A stretch of DNA of 64,000 nucleotides from the NCBI RefSeq assembly GCF_902832845.1, contig NZ_CADFDB010000001.1:248001-312000 (forward strand). Reading direction: 5' to 3'. The stretch comes from Burkholderia metallica (GTDB lineage Bacteria > Pseudomonadota > Gammaproteobacteria > Burkholderiales > Burkholderiaceae). The notes beneath the pieces are model-generated. The model had not been told where the DNA came from. It made no database searches and saw only the letters and a program-made list of their open reading frames with translations. A program made the position numbers and the translations under genes. Below are positions 50,332 through 59,730 of the stretch, piece by piece (within the stretch, counting starts at the first letter, position 1; every line of letters starts with the position of its first letter).

Positions 50332-51198
50332 TCAGGCGGCGCGGGTGACGAGCGTGCGAAGCACGGCATCCACGTCGATTTCCCCTTTCAATACATCCGC
50401 GCGTGCCGACTCGAAATCGATCCAGCCTTCGTTGAAGCCGTCGAGCATGCTCATGCGCGGTTCGGGGTAACGCATCCGCTGCGTATCGAACAGGGCTGCC
50501 CATGTGTCGCGCGGTACGACTTCGGCGTGGACGGCGCGCCCGAGCACGCGAGCGAACGCGGCCGCAAGGTCGTTCGGGCTGACACGACGAGGCCCTTCGA
50601 GCTCGACGATGCGTACGCCGGCCCATTCTTCCTGGAGCAGCGCGGCGGCTACGCGGCCGACGTCTTCGGTAGCGACCATCGGTACCGGTCTGTCGAGCGG
50701 CTGGAGAAAGCTGTGGACGACACCGGCGTCGCGTGCCGTCGCGACGTCCCATGCGGCGTTTTCGACGAACCACGCGGGGCGCAGGAACGCGACGGGCATT
50801 GGCAGGTCGCCGAACGCCCGCTCGAGCATCGTCAATTGCGTGAGCAGGTTCACCCGCGTCGCCTGCGCGCCGATCGTCGACAGGCAGACGATCTTGCGCG
50901 GCCGCGCGGCTCGCAATGCCGCGCCGACTGCGTCGATCACCGCGCGTGTTTCGGGAAATCCCGGGGATGGATCGAAGCACGGCGGCAGCAGAACGAACAC
51001 GCCGGCCGAGTCCGAGAAAGCCGCCGTCAGTGCAGCGGTGTCGGTCATGTCGGCGAGTGCAACGTCGCAGTTGCGCGCAGCCCAGGGCACGGCGCGATCC
51101 GCGCTGCGCGTGACGGCCCGCACGCGCTGGCCGGATGCGAGCAGCGTTCGGGCGAGTGCGCCGCCGACCTGTCCGGTGATGCCGGTAATGGTGTACAT
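50332..51198 (-). CDS. NmrA-like NAD(P)-binding protein
   Basis: A 288-residue Rossmann protein of the NmrA/TMR group. The dinucleotide motif is ITGITGQVGGALARTLLASGQRVRAVTRS. The active-site Tyr-Lys pair of classical SDRs is missing, as is usual in this group, which includes redox-sensing regulators and quinone or nitroreductase-like enzymes. It is divergent from a LysR gene at 51382 with 183 bases between starts, a typical regulator-target arrangement. The start at 51198 gives the normal N-terminal strand. Confidence 0.82.
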   Translation of the reverse strand: MYTITGITGQVGGALARTLLASGQRVRAVTRSADRAVPWAARNCDVALADMTDTAALTAAFSDSAGVFVLLPPCFDPSPGFPETRAVIDAVGAALRAARPRKIVCLSTIGAQATRVNLLTQLTMLERAFGDLPMPVAFLRPAWFVENAAWDVATARDAGVVHSFLQPLDRPVPMVATEDVGRVAAALLQEEWAGVRIVELEGPRRVSPNDLAAAFARVLGRAVHAEVVPRDTWAALFDTQRMRYPEPRMSMLDGFNEGWIDFESARADVLKGEIDVDAVLRTLVTRAA

Positions 51199-51381
51199 GG
51201 TTCGAAATCCTCATCGAAAAATGGGAGGAATGCGCGCCGGAACGGCCGGTAGGCGCATCTGCCTGTCGTACTCGGCATGCCGCCGCAGGGGGTTGCCGTC
51301 GCGATGCATCGGGTTGCATGATAGGGAACGGCGATTCCTGACGGAATCGAATTCATGTCATTGGATTGGTGATTTTTTGTC

Positions 51382-52302
51382 ATGAGCGAAATCATGAGCA
51401 TCGACGGGCGGATTCTGGCGAACGTGAGCGTGCTGGCCGCGATCGTAGAGGGCGGCAGCTTCGCGCGCGCGGCCGATGCGCTCGGCATGTCGCCGTCCGG
51501 TGTCAGCCGGGCCGTCGGCCGGCTCGAGGCGCGCGTCGGCGTGCGGCTGCTCGATCGCACGACGCGGTCGGTGACGCTCACGGACGAAGGGCGGCGTCTG
51601 TACGAAGACATCGGGCCGCTGCTCGCCGGCATTGGCGACGCGGTCACGCTGGCCGCCGGCTCGGCCGCCGCCGTGCGTGGCAGGCTGCGCGTGAATGTCG
51701 ACGCCTATTTTTCGCGACGGGTACTGGCACCGCATCTGCCCGCGTTTCTTGCGCGCCATCCCGATCTGTCGCTGGAACTCGCTGCACGCGAGCAACTCGG
51801 CGATCTCGTCGCCGAAGGATTCGACATTGCGGTGCGGTTTGGCGAACCGCCGTCATCGTCGCTGGTCGCGCGCAAGCTTCTGGAGACGCGTGCGGTGACG
51901 GTCGCCGCGCCCGCGTACGTGAAACGGCACGGGCGTCCCGAGACGCCGGCCGATCTCGTCGACCATGCCTGTATCCAGATGCGCAACACGCTGACCGGCG
52001 AGCCGCTCGAATGGGTCTATCAGCTTGGCCGCAAGCGCGTGCCGGTGAAGACGACCGGCCGGCTGCTCGTCAACGATGCCGGCACGATGCTCGGCGCATG
52101 CCTGGCCGGTGCCGGCGTCGCGCGCTTCAAGGCGAGCGGGGTAGCGGGGCTGATCGAGCAGGGGCGGCTCGTTGAACTGCTTGAGGATTGGCGCGGCGAG
52201 GCGTTCCCGCTGTTTGCGTACTATCCGTCGCGTCATCTGCCGCCCGCAAAGGTACGGGCGTTCATCGATTTCGTGGCCGAGATCGTGGCGATCGGCAGTT
52301 AG
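51382..52302 (+). CDS. LysR-type transcriptional regulator
   Basis: A 306-residue LysR regulator with an intact HTH (FARAADALGMSPSGVSRAVGRLEARVGVRLLDR) and a full effector-binding domain. It resembles the subgroup that controls adjacent oxidoreductase genes. A second ATG at 51394 is possible; neither has a strong RBS. The divergent NmrA-like gene is the likely target. Its stop lies 15 bases before the end of the convergent MocR gene. Confidence 0.85.
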   Translation: MSEIMSIDGRILANVSVLAAIVEGGSFARAADALGMSPSGVSRAVGRLEARVGVRLLDRTTRSVTLTDEGRRLYEDIGPLLAGIGDAVTLAAGSAAAVRGRLRVNVDAYFSRRVLAPHLPAFLARHPDLSLELAAREQLGDLVAEGFDIAVRFGEPPSSSLVARKLLETRAVTVAAPAYVKRHGRPETPADLVDHACIQMRNTLTGEPLEWVYQLGRKRVPVKTTGRLLVNDAGTMLGACLAGAGVARFKASGVAGLIEQGRLVELLEDWRGEAFPLFAYYPSRHLPPAKVRAFIDFVAEIVAIGS

Positions 52303-52317
52303 CACGATCGCCCGCGA

Positions 52318-53784
52318 TCACCGCTCACCTGCGAGCGCGCGCGTTCCGGCATCCGTCTGCATGCCAGCCCGCGCCGCCTCCATCGCCCGCGCGAGCGCAT
52401 CGAACACGGCCGGCCCCTTGCAACGCGACACGTTGAACCGCAGGTACGACGTCGCGCCGTGCGACGGGCTGAACACGTTGCCGGGCGCGAGCACCACGTC
52501 CTCGTCCAGCGCATGGCGCGCGACACGCGCGGCGTCGAGCCCGTCGGGCAATTGCGCCCACACGAACAGGCCGCCGCGCGGCTCCGTCCAGATTCGCAGC
52601 CCGGCGCGCGACACGCGCCGGAGCGTTTCGCCCATCGCATCCGCGAGGCGCGCACGCAGGCTGTCGACATGGCGCCGGTACGTGCCGTCGACGAGCAGCC
52701 GGTGTACGACGTTCGCGCCGATCTGCGCATGGCCGAACGACGTCGCGAGCTTCAGGTCGACCAGCGCATCGATCCATTCCGGGCGCGCGGCGACATAGCC
52801 GCAGCGGATCGCGGCCGACAGCGTCTTCGAGAAGCTGCCGATCGATACGACGCGCGACAGCCCGTCGAAGGCCGCGAGGCGCGGCGCGGGCGTGCTTTCG
52901 AAATCCGCGAAGATGTCGTCCTCGACGATCAGCAGGCCATGCTCGGCCGCGAGCGTCAGCAGCCGGTGCGCGACGGGCGCCGAGAGCGTCGCGCCGGTCG
53001 GGTTGTGCAGCGCCGCGTTGGTGATGTACAGGCGCGGCCGGTGCTCGGCGAGCACCTGCTCGAAGCGCGCGAGATCGGGGCCGTTCGGCGTGTACGGGAC
53101 GCTGACGATCCGCGCGCGGTGCGCACGCAGCAGCGCCTGGAAGTTGAAATAGCACGGATCGTCGAGCACGACCGTGTCGCCCGGCTCCAGCAGCAGGCGG
53201 CACACGAGATCGAGTGCGTGCGAGCCGCCGTCGGTCAGCATGATCTGCGCGGGTTCGGCCTGGATGCCATGCTGCGCGAGCCGCCACGCGAGCTGCTGGC
53301 GCATCGCGGGCAGGCCGAGCGGCGTCGCGTAGTCGGTCAGCGCGTCGGATTCGTCGCGCGACGCGGCGCGCAGCGCGCGGCGCAGGCTCTCGTCCGGCAG
53401 CCACGACGGCGGCAGCCACCCGCAGCCGGGCTTCACGGACGTCGGCGCCGCTTCGAGCGACTGGCGCGACAGCCACAGCGGATCGAGCCCGCGATCGAGG
53501 CGCGGGCCGAGATCGGCGAGCGCGAGCGGCGGCGCGTGCCCCGACACATAGAAACCCGAGCCGCGCCGCGCCACGAGCACGCCTTCGCTCGCGAGTCGCT
53601 CGTATGCATCGACGACGGTCGATTTCGACACGCCCAGCCCCTCCGCCATCATCCGGATCGACGGCACGCGCGCGCCGGGCACCAGCGCACGGCTCGCGAT
53701 CCGTGCGCGCAACGTATCCATCACGGTCTCCACGCGCGTGCGCGACGGAGTGGGCGGAACGGGAAGCGGGGTGGCCTGGCTCAT
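52318..53784 (-). CDS. MocR/GntR-type regulator with PLP aminotransferase domain
   Basis: A 488-residue MocR regulator. Residues about 15-85 form a GntR winged helix (VPSIRMMAEGLGVSKSTVVDAYERL), and residues about 130-480 a class I aminotransferase fold with the PLP lysine at Lys320 in IGSFSKTLSAAIR. MocR proteins respond to PLP or an amino compound and control a divergent transporter or enzyme gene. Here the divergent partner is the EamA transporter at 53911, and a perfect inverted repeat lies directly upstream of the start (53797-53823). The ATG at 53784 is the first Met before the HTH. Confidence 0.9.
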   Translation of the reverse strand: MSQATPLPVPPTPSRTRVETVMDTLRARIASRALVPGARVPSIRMMAEGLGVSKSTVVDAYERLASEGVLVARRGSGFYVSGHAPPLALADLGPRLDRGLDPLWLSRQSLEAAPTSVKPGCGWLPPSWLPDESLRRALRAASRDESDALTDYATPLGLPAMRQQLAWRLAQHGIQAEPAQIMLTDGGSHALDLVCRLLLEPGDTVVLDDPCYFNFQALLRAHRARIVSVPYTPNGPDLARFEQVLAEHRPRLYITNAALHNPTGATLSAPVAHRLLTLAAEHGLLIVEDDIFADFESTPAPRLAAFDGLSRVVSIGSFSKTLSAAIRCGYVAARPEWIDALVDLKLATSFGHAQIGANVVHRLLVDGTYRRHVDSLRARLADAMGETLRRVSRAGLRIWTEPRGGLFVWAQLPDGLDAARVARHALDEDVVLAPGNVFSPSHGATSYLRFNVSRCKGPAVFDALARAMEAARAGMQTDAGTRALAGER

Positions 53785-53796
53785 GGCGAAGAATGA

Positions 53797-53823
53797 ACTG
53801 TACGGCCGGTTGTCCAGTACAGT
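53797..53823. promoter_or_regulatory. probable MocR operator
   Basis: ACTGTAC at 53797-53803 and GTACAGT at 53817-53823 form a perfect 7+7 inverted repeat, with centres two helical turns apart. It lies 13 bases upstream of the mocR start and 88 bases before the eamA GTG. Position and symmetry support regulator binding; the binding itself is inferred. Confidence 0.6.
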
Positions 53824-53910
53824 TTGTCCGAATTGTATTGGGCTGTAGCTTACGCGCTTTTCACGGACGGCGGATCATCGGTCATCCACTTTCCCCGTTC
53901 AGGATTTCCC

Positions 53911-54798
53911 GTGCAAAAAACGACCGACGGATGGCTCAGCGGCCTGCTGGGCGTGATCATCTTCAGCGGCTCGCTGCCCGCGACGCGTGTCGCGGTGCAG
54001 GGGCTCGACCCGCTGTTCGTCACGTTCGCGCGCGCGACGATCGCCGGCGCGCTCGGCCTGCTGCTGCTCGTCGCGCTGAAGCAGCGCCGGCCGACGCGTG
54101 CCGAAGCCGTGTCGCTGGCCATCGTCGCGCTCGGCGTCGTGGTCGGTTTTCCATTGCTGACGGCGCTCGCGCTGAAGCACGTGACCTCCGCGCACGCGAT
54201 CGTGTTCGTCGGGTTGCTGCCGCTCGCGACCGCGCTGTTCGGGGTGTGGCGCGGCGGCGAACGGCCGCGGCTGCCGTTCTGGATCTTCTCGATCGTCGGC
54301 AGCGGTGCGGTGGCCGCGTTTGCGCTGCGTAACGGCGGCCACGCGTCGGTGGTCGGCGATGCGCTGATGCTGGCCGCGATCGTCGCGTGCGGGCTCGGCT
54401 ATGCGGAAGGCGCGCGCCTGTCGCGCGAGCTCGGCGGGTGGCAGGTGATTTCGTGGGCGCTCGTGCTATCGCTGCCGCTGATGCTGCCGCTCGCGTGGCT
54501 CACCCGGCCCGCGTCGTTCGACGGCGTCGATGCCGCCGCGCTGTGGGGGCTCGCGTACGTGTCGCTGTTCAGCATGCTGATCGGCTTCGTGTTCTGGTAT
54601 CGCGGGCTCGCGCTCGGCGGGATCGCGGGCGTCGGCCAGTTGCAGTTGCTGCAGCCGTTCTTCGGCTTGCTGCTCGCAGCCGGGTTGTTGCACGAGGCCG
54701 TACCGTCGTCGATGGTCGTGGTGACGGTCGTCGTGGTCGGCTGCGTGGCGGGCGCGAAATACTTCTCGAAAATGACGCCCGTGCGGCGCGCGGGCTGA
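53911..54798 (+). CDS. EamA-family DMT transporter
   Basis: A 295-residue membrane protein with ten hydrophobic helices arranged as two EamA repeats (PLFVTFARATIAGALGLLLL near the start; LQLLQPFFGLLLAAGLLHEAV near the end). Drug/metabolite transporters of this type export amino acids, vitamins or purines. The open frame starts at 53824, but the GTG at 53911 has AGGA about 7 bases upstream and gives the normal N-terminus. It is controlled, by position, by the divergent MocR protein. Confidence 0.83.
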   Translation: MQKTTDGWLSGLLGVIIFSGSLPATRVAVQGLDPLFVTFARATIAGALGLLLLVALKQRRPTRAEAVSLAIVALGVVVGFPLLTALALKHVTSAHAIVFVGLLPLATALFGVWRGGERPRLPFWIFSIVGSGAVAAFALRNGGHASVVGDALMLAAIVACGLGYAEGARLSRELGGWQVISWALVLSLPLMLPLAWLTRPASFDGVDAAALWGLAYVSLFSMLIGFVFWYRGLALGGIAGVGQLQLLQPFFGLLLAAGLLHEAVPSSMVVVTVVVVGCVAGAKYFSKMTPVRRAG

Positions 54799-54906
54799 CG
54801 CGCATGGCCGAACGGAGGGGGCGGGCGCTTCCCGTCGAAGGTTGACGCGCTCGCGCCCGGTCGTCCGGGGCACGCAGGCCGCGCGCCCCGTTGCTTCGTG
54901 CCGGCG

Positions 54907-56145
54907 TTACTCGAACGTTTCGAGCGCGAGCAATTCGTCGATCGTCTGCCGGCGGCGGATCAGACGCGGCACGCCGCGATCGACGAGCACTTCCGGCGCG
55001 AGCGGCCGGCTGTTGTAATTCGACGACATCGACGCGCCGTACGCGCCCGCGTCGTGCAGGAACAGCAGGTCGCCGATCTGCGGCTGCGCCAGCTTGCGGT
55101 GCGTGACGACACCGCCCGCATCCTGCGTGAACACGTCGCCCGATTCGCACAGCGGCCCCGCGATCGCGATGTCGACGAGCGGCCGGCCGGCCGGCAGCGC
55201 GCCATCCGGCGCATGCACCGACACCGCGTGGTAGCTGCCGTACATCGACGGGCGCATCAGGTCGTTGAAGCCCGCGTCGATCAGCACGAAATCGTGCTTC
55301 GGCCGGCGGTTGACGGCCTGCACTTCGGTGACGAGCGTGCCGGCTTCGGCGACGAGGAAACGGCCCGGTTCGATCTCGATGCGTACCGGGTGGCCGAGGT
55401 GCCGCTCGATCCGCTTGCGCGCGGCGTCCCACTGGCTGAAGTAGTGACCGACGTCGACACGCGGCTCGCCGTCGCGATACGGGATCGACAGGCCGCCGCC
55501 GGCCGAGATCGCGTCGATGTCATGGCCGAGCGACGTGACGAGATCGACCATCGCATCGCATACCTGCGACAGGTGGCCGTAGTCGACGCCCGAGCCGATA
55601 TGCATATGGATGCCGACCAGCTTCAGCCCGTACCGGCGCACGATCTCGATCGCGCGCGGCACGTCGTCGATCCAGATGCCGTGCTTGCTCTGCGGGCCGC
55701 CGGTGTTGGTCTTGTTGCTGTGGCCGTGGCCGAACCCGGGGTTGACGCGCAGCCACACGCGGTGGCCGGGCGCGTGCTCGCCGATGCGCGCGAGCATGTC
55801 GAGCGAACCGGCGTTGACGGTCACGCCGTGCTTCAGCACGGCCGCGAGCGTCGGGCGGTCGATCAGGTCGGCCGTGAACACGACGCCCTCCGGCTCGCCT
55901 GCCGGACTGAACCCGGCCGCGAGGCTGCGCTCGATCTCGCCGAGCGACACCGCGTCGACGCACGCGCCTTCCTCGCGCATCAGCTTCAGGATATGGACGT
56001 TCGAGTTCGCCTTCTGCGCATAGCGGATCACGTCGAACTGGCGCAGTTGGGCGATGCGGTCGCGGATGACGTCGGCGTCGTACACCCACAGCGGGGTGCC
56101 GTATTGCTGCGCGAGCGTCGCGAGCTGGCGGGAATCGAGGGACAT
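54907..56145 (-). CDS. lysA: diaminopimelate decarboxylase
   Basis: A 412-residue fold-type III PLP decarboxylase. The cofactor lysine is Lys45 in RYAQKANSN; other family landmarks are the glycine loop SAGGGLSIPYR, EPGRFLVAEAG and, near the C-terminus, GPLCESGDVFTQD with the conserved Cys and Glu. It makes lysine from meso-diaminopimelate. The frame extends to 56262, but MSLDSRQLATL at 56145 is the natural N-terminus. The next gene in the other direction is a LysR regulator, the same arrangement as lysA-lysR in E. coli. Confidence 0.9.
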   Translation of the reverse strand: MSLDSRQLATLAQQYGTPLWVYDADVIRDRIAQLRQFDVIRYAQKANSNVHILKLMREEGACVDAVSLGEIERSLAAGFSPAGEPEGVVFTADLIDRPTLAAVLKHGVTVNAGSLDMLARIGEHAPGHRVWLRVNPGFGHGHSNKTNTGGPQSKHGIWIDDVPRAIEIVRRYGLKLVGIHMHIGSGVDYGHLSQVCDAMVDLVTSLGHDIDAISAGGGLSIPYRDGEPRVDVGHYFSQWDAARKRIERHLGHPVRIEIEPGRFLVAEAGTLVTEVQAVNRRPKHDFVLIDAGFNDLMRPSMYGSYHAVSVHAPDGALPAGRPLVDIAIAGPLCESGDVFTQDAGGVVTHRKLAQPQIGDLLFLHDAGAYGASMSSNYNSRPLAPEVLVDRGVPRLIRRRQTIDELLALETFE

Positions 56146-56196
56146 GGCGGATGAATCGGGACGAATGAACGGATAACGTGAATGATGCGCCGGATT

Positions 56197-56250
56197 GGCT
56201 ATACAGTAAAATGCATGTTTATCGACATTCGATTCATATCTGATATAGCC
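56197..56250. promoter_or_regulatory. divergent lysA-lysR control region
   Basis: A distinctly AT-rich stretch between lysA (start 56145) and lysR (start 56255). GGCTATA at 56197-56203 and TATAGCC at 56244-56250 form a 7+7 inverted repeat with the AT-rich core between. It very probably holds both promoters and the regulator's binding site. Confidence 0.5.
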
Positions 56251-56254
56251 GATC

Positions 56255-57169
56255 ATGCTCACGCATCGTCATATCGAGGTTTTTCGCGCGCTGATGGTCA
56301 CCGGCAGCACGACGCGCGCGGCCGAGATGCTCTATACGTCGCAACCGACGATCAGCCGCGAGCTCGCGCGCATGGAGCAGGTGGTCGGCTTTGCGTTGTT
56401 CGAGCGCGCGCACGGCCGGCTGCGGCCGACGATGGCGGCGCTCACGCTGTTCGACGACGTGCGGCTCGCGTATGTGGGGCTTGAACGCGTCGCGGCGACG
56501 GCCGCGCGCCTGCGCGAGTTTCGCGACGGTCAGCTGTCGGTGATCGCGCTGCCGGCGTTTTCGCACGCGATCCTGCCCGGCGCGTGCCGGCGTTTTCATG
56601 ACGCGCACGCGGGCGTGAGCGTGTCGGTTGCGACGCAGGAATCGCCGGTGCTCGAAGAGTGGCTGACCGCGCAGCGTTACGACGTCGGACTGACCGAGCA
56701 CGACGTCGCGCCGCCCGGCACTGTGCTCACGCCGCTGCTCGAAGTCGACGAAGTCTGCGTGCTGCCCGACGGCCATCCGCTGCTCGCGCAGGACGCGATC
56801 GATCTGCCGGATCTCGCCGACCGTCCGTTCGTGAGCCTGTCGTTGAACGATCCGTACCGCATCCTGATCGACGAGGCGTTCGCGCAACTCGGCGTCGCGC
56901 CGCGCTCGGTCGTCGAAACACCGTCGGCGGTGTCGGTGTGCGCGTTCGTGCGGCAAGGGCTCGGCGCCGCGATCGTCAATCCGCTGACCGCGCTCGATTT
57001 CGTCGGGCGCGGCCTGCACGTGCGGCCGCTCACGCGGTCGTTCCCGTACCGGGTCAGCGTGATCGTGCCCGAGCATCGGCCGAAGAGCCTGCTCGTCGAT
57101 GCGTTTGCCGACGCGCTGCGCGGCGAGGCGAACGCGATTCGCCGGCGCCTGGCCACGCTGCTCGGCTGA
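56255..57169 (+). CDS. lysR: LysR regulator of lysA
   Basis: A 304-residue LysR-type regulator. The HTH is FRALMVTGSTTRAAEMLYTSQPTISRELARMEQ. It is divergent from lysA with 109 bases between starts, like the E. coli LysR that activates lysA in the presence of diaminopimelate. The same job is likely here, based on position and likeness. ATG 56255 gives the usual 7-residue lead into the HTH. Confidence 0.83.
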   Translation: MLTHRHIEVFRALMVTGSTTRAAEMLYTSQPTISRELARMEQVVGFALFERAHGRLRPTMAALTLFDDVRLAYVGLERVAATAARLREFRDGQLSVIALPAFSHAILPGACRRFHDAHAGVSVSVATQESPVLEEWLTAQRYDVGLTEHDVAPPGTVLTPLLEVDEVCVLPDGHPLLAQDAIDLPDLADRPFVSLSLNDPYRILIDEAFAQLGVAPRSVVETPSAVSVCAFVRQGLGAAIVNPLTALDFVGRGLHVRPLTRSFPYRVSVIVPEHRPKSLLVDAFADALRGEANAIRRRLATLLG

Positions 57170-57224
57170 CGCGGCCGTATGATGGGCGTTTCACCGCCAT
57201 CGCCGCCTTTTTCCGGAATTCCTC

Positions 57225-57845
57225 ATGACCGACACTTCCGTTTCCCTCGAACCACCGATCCTCACCGGCGCATGCGTCGAACTGAGGCCGCTCGACCGAG
57301 CCGACCGGCAGGCGCTGCTGGATGCCGCCGCGGACGGCCAGCTGTGGAACCTGAAGGTCACGGTCGTGCCGGGCCCCGAGACGGTCGACGCCTATATCGA
57401 CACCGCGTTGCAGGGCCGCGCCGCCGGCACCGTGATGCCGTTCGCGATCGTCGATCGCGCATCGGGCCGCGTGATCGGCAGCACGCGCTTCTGGAAGATC
57501 GATCGCCAGAACCGCAAGCTCGAGATCGGCCATACGTGGCTGAGCGAATCGGCGCAGCGCACGCGCGCGAATACCGACGCGAAACGGTTGCTGCTGGGTT
57601 ATGCGTTCGACGTGCTGCAATGCGTGCGCGTGCAGTTCACGACCGACGAGCTGAACGAGAAATCGCGCGCGGCGATTTTGCGGCTCGGTGCGAAGCAGGA
57701 AGGCATCGTGCGGCACGAACGGATCATGCCGGATGGCCGCAAGCGCAATTCGGTGCGCTTCAGCATCATCGACGACGAATGGCCGGACGTGCGTGCGCGG
57801 CTGGACGCGAAGCTTGCGATGTCACGTGCAACGCGTGAAGTGTGA
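57225..57845 (+). CDS. RimJ/RimL-type GNAT acetyltransferase
   Basis: A 206-residue GNAT protein of the RimJ/RimL branch. It starts PILTGACVELRPLDRADRQALLDAA, and the strand-helix around IGSTRFWKIDRQNRKLEIGHTWLSESAQRT and C-terminal SRAAILRLGAKQEGIVRHERI follow the branch pattern. This group acetylates ribosomal proteins' N-termini, but many members act on small molecules. It begins 56 bases after the lysR gene and may be co-transcribed with it. Confidence 0.82.
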   Translation: MTDTSVSLEPPILTGACVELRPLDRADRQALLDAAADGQLWNLKVTVVPGPETVDAYIDTALQGRAAGTVMPFAIVDRASGRVIGSTRFWKIDRQNRKLEIGHTWLSESAQRTRANTDAKRLLLGYAFDVLQCVRVQFTTDELNEKSRAAILRLGAKQEGIVRHERIMPDGRKRNSVRFSIIDDEWPDVRARLDAKLAMSRATREV

Positions 57846-57939
57846 CGTCTGACGCGCGTCGCGCCGCCGGAAGGGAGCGGCGACGCGACGGCAGGGAAAG
57901 CAGCGCGCCGCGCATCACGCGCGGCGCTGGGGCGGCGCG

Positions 57940-58518
57940 TTACTGCGCCGATGCGAGGTGGTGGCGTTCCGCGAGCTTCTGCGCGTCCGCATACTGCTTC
58001 TGCAGGATCGGCAGCGCCTGGCGGGCGACTTCCTTCAGCTTCGCGTCGCGGCCCGACGCGATTTCGGCCTGGAACGCCGAAATCGTCTTCTGCTGGCCGG
58101 CGAGCGCGACCTGTTCGATATACGCCTTGTCGAACTCGGCGCCGCGCAGGTTCTTGATGCTGTCCAGCACGGCCGTGTCGGGGTCGTTGGCCGGCACGTC
58201 GACGCCGCGCGGGCTGGCTGCGCGCATCGCCTGGATGATCTTTTGATCATCGGCCGACACGCGTTGCGCGAATGCCTTCACCTGGCTGTCCGACGTGCGC
58301 GAGTCGGCGATGCGTGCCGCGCCGTGCTGCGTCGACACCGTTTTCGTGCCGTCCGTGATGAAGGCCTGGTCGGCTTCGTGGATGCGCGTCGCGGCGGCGG
58401 CCGGCGCAGCCGGTGCGGCCGGTGCCGGTTGGGCGGTTTGCGCGGTCGCCGTCACGGCGACGAGAAGCAGGCCAGCGGCAGACAAGGCAAGGCGCGAGAC
58501 TTGGGGAAAGCGGTTCAT
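57940..58518 (-). CDS. exported DUF4142 protein
   Basis: A 192-residue protein with a signal peptide (about 1-26, ending TAQ). An Ala/Pro linker follows, then the helical DUF4142 domain (about 50-190): FITDGTKTVSTQHGAARIADSRTSDSQVKAFAQRV, with the conserved DH-type pair degenerate here. DUF4142 proteins are ferritin-like periplasmic proteins of unknown role, often stress-induced. It is convergent with the GNAT gene at 57225. Confidence 0.84.
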   Translation of the reverse strand: MNRFPQVSRLALSAAGLLLVAVTATAQTAQPAPAAPAAPAAAATRIHEADQAFITDGTKTVSTQHGAARIADSRTSDSQVKAFAQRVSADDQKIIQAMRAASPRGVDVPANDPDTAVLDSIKNLRGAEFDKAYIEQVALAGQQKTISAFQAEIASGRDAKLKEVARQALPILQKQYADAQKLAERHHLASAQ

Positions 58519-58949
58519 GGGACCTCCTTTCGATCGGGGCTCTGGTTGAAAACCGGATCGTTTGATCCGGTGCTGTGCGAGAGACCGGGCGCGCCCGGGC
58601 CGGATTCGACCGCCGCTCTGCCGCGGCGCCGGTCGAAGTGTTTCCCGGCCCGACCGATTCTAGGAGAGCGATCCGGTAGCAGGTGCAACGGTGCTGTGGT
58701 TTGTGTAACGGTTGGTAAGACGAATCGATGAGCGTGCGCGCCGACAGGTATTGCGTACATGCTGTGTGTGCGGCGGCGGCAATTTTTGCGTGCACGTGAC
58801 GCGTGAAATGCACGGGGGTGTCATCTGGCGGCCATCGTGGTGTCGTGGGAGATCGTGCGTGGCGAGCGGCGGACCGAACCGGACGTGCGACGCGCACGAG
58901 GCGAACGAAGCACACGACGTGAACGATGCGCAGGACGCGCACGAATGCG
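58519..58949. other. intergenic region between DUF4142 and HAD genes
   Basis: About 430 bases with no gene recognised. Long open frames on either strand are low-complexity products of GC-rich sequence. The portion next to 58518 should contain the DUF4142 promoter; near 58700-58800 the sequence is AT-richer, but no clear motif was found. Confidence 0.5.
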
Positions 58950-59573
58950 TCATACGCGATCGAGCAGGGCGGCGAGACTCGGCAGCAACGGTGTCGCGCA
59001 ATGCGCCTGCAACGCGTCGGGCGCGGTATAGCCCCACGCGACGCCCTGGAATGCGATGCGCGCGCGTCGTGCCGCGTCGGCATCGCGGATTTCGTCGCCG
59101 ACGTACAGCGCTTCGTCGTGCCGCACGCCGGCCTCTTGAACGAGTGCGCGCAGACGACGTGCCTTGCCGAACAGCGGAATGCCGCACGCGAAATGTTCGA
59201 CCCGGCTGCTCGCGTGCGGGCCGAGCCGGTCGCGCACGATCGCCTCGGTATTCGACGTGGCGATCGCGATGCGGATGCCGCGCGCGGCGAGCGCGTCGAA
59301 CGTAGCGTCGACGCCGGGGAACAGCGCCACTTGCGCGACACGCGGCTGCATCAGGCGACGCATGTCGATCGTCACGCGCGGCACTTTCCACATCGGCACG
59401 TCGAGCGCGCGAATGATGTCGCGCGCCGACATGCCGCGCAGCGCCGGGCGCAGCTCGGGCGTCGCGTCGCGAAAGCCGTGCAGACGCGACGCTTCCGACA
59501 GCGCCGCGAGAAAGCTGTCGAGCGAATCGGCAAGTGTGCCGTCGAAGTCGAATGCGATGAGGCGGTAGGGCAT
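58950..59573 (-). CDS. HAD-superfamily phosphatase (phosphoglycolate-phosphatase-like)
   Basis: A 207-residue HAD hydrolase. Motif I is AFDFDGTLADS, motif II falls in IAIATSNTEAIV, motif III is the Lys in FGKARRL, and motif IV is YVGDEIRDADAARRA. The small alpha-helical cap domain between motifs I and II is typical of the Gph/PGMB group. Substrate is unknown; phosphoglycolate and other small phosphates are candidates. The ATG at 59573 is the conserved start, since upstream codons lack family likeness. Confidence 0.85.
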   Translation of the reverse strand: MPYRLIAFDFDGTLADSLDSFLAALSEASRLHGFRDATPELRPALRGMSARDIIRALDVPMWKVPRVTIDMRRLMQPRVAQVALFPGVDATFDALAARGIRIAIATSNTEAIVRDRLGPHASSRVEHFACGIPLFGKARRLRALVQEAGVRHDEALYVGDEIRDADAARRARIAFQGVAWGYTAPDALQAHCATPLLPSLAALLDRV

Positions 59574-59730
59574 GAAGCGGTGTGGCGGGTTGATCGGGCA
59601 GGGTGACATTGTCACCGAATCGCGTTCGGTCGCGTGCACGATCGGCTGCGCGTGCGGAGACGCGAGAGGGTCGAGCGCGCTCGCGCCGCCTCATCGGGAC
59701 GATTGGCACCGATGTGCGGTTTGCTGAACA

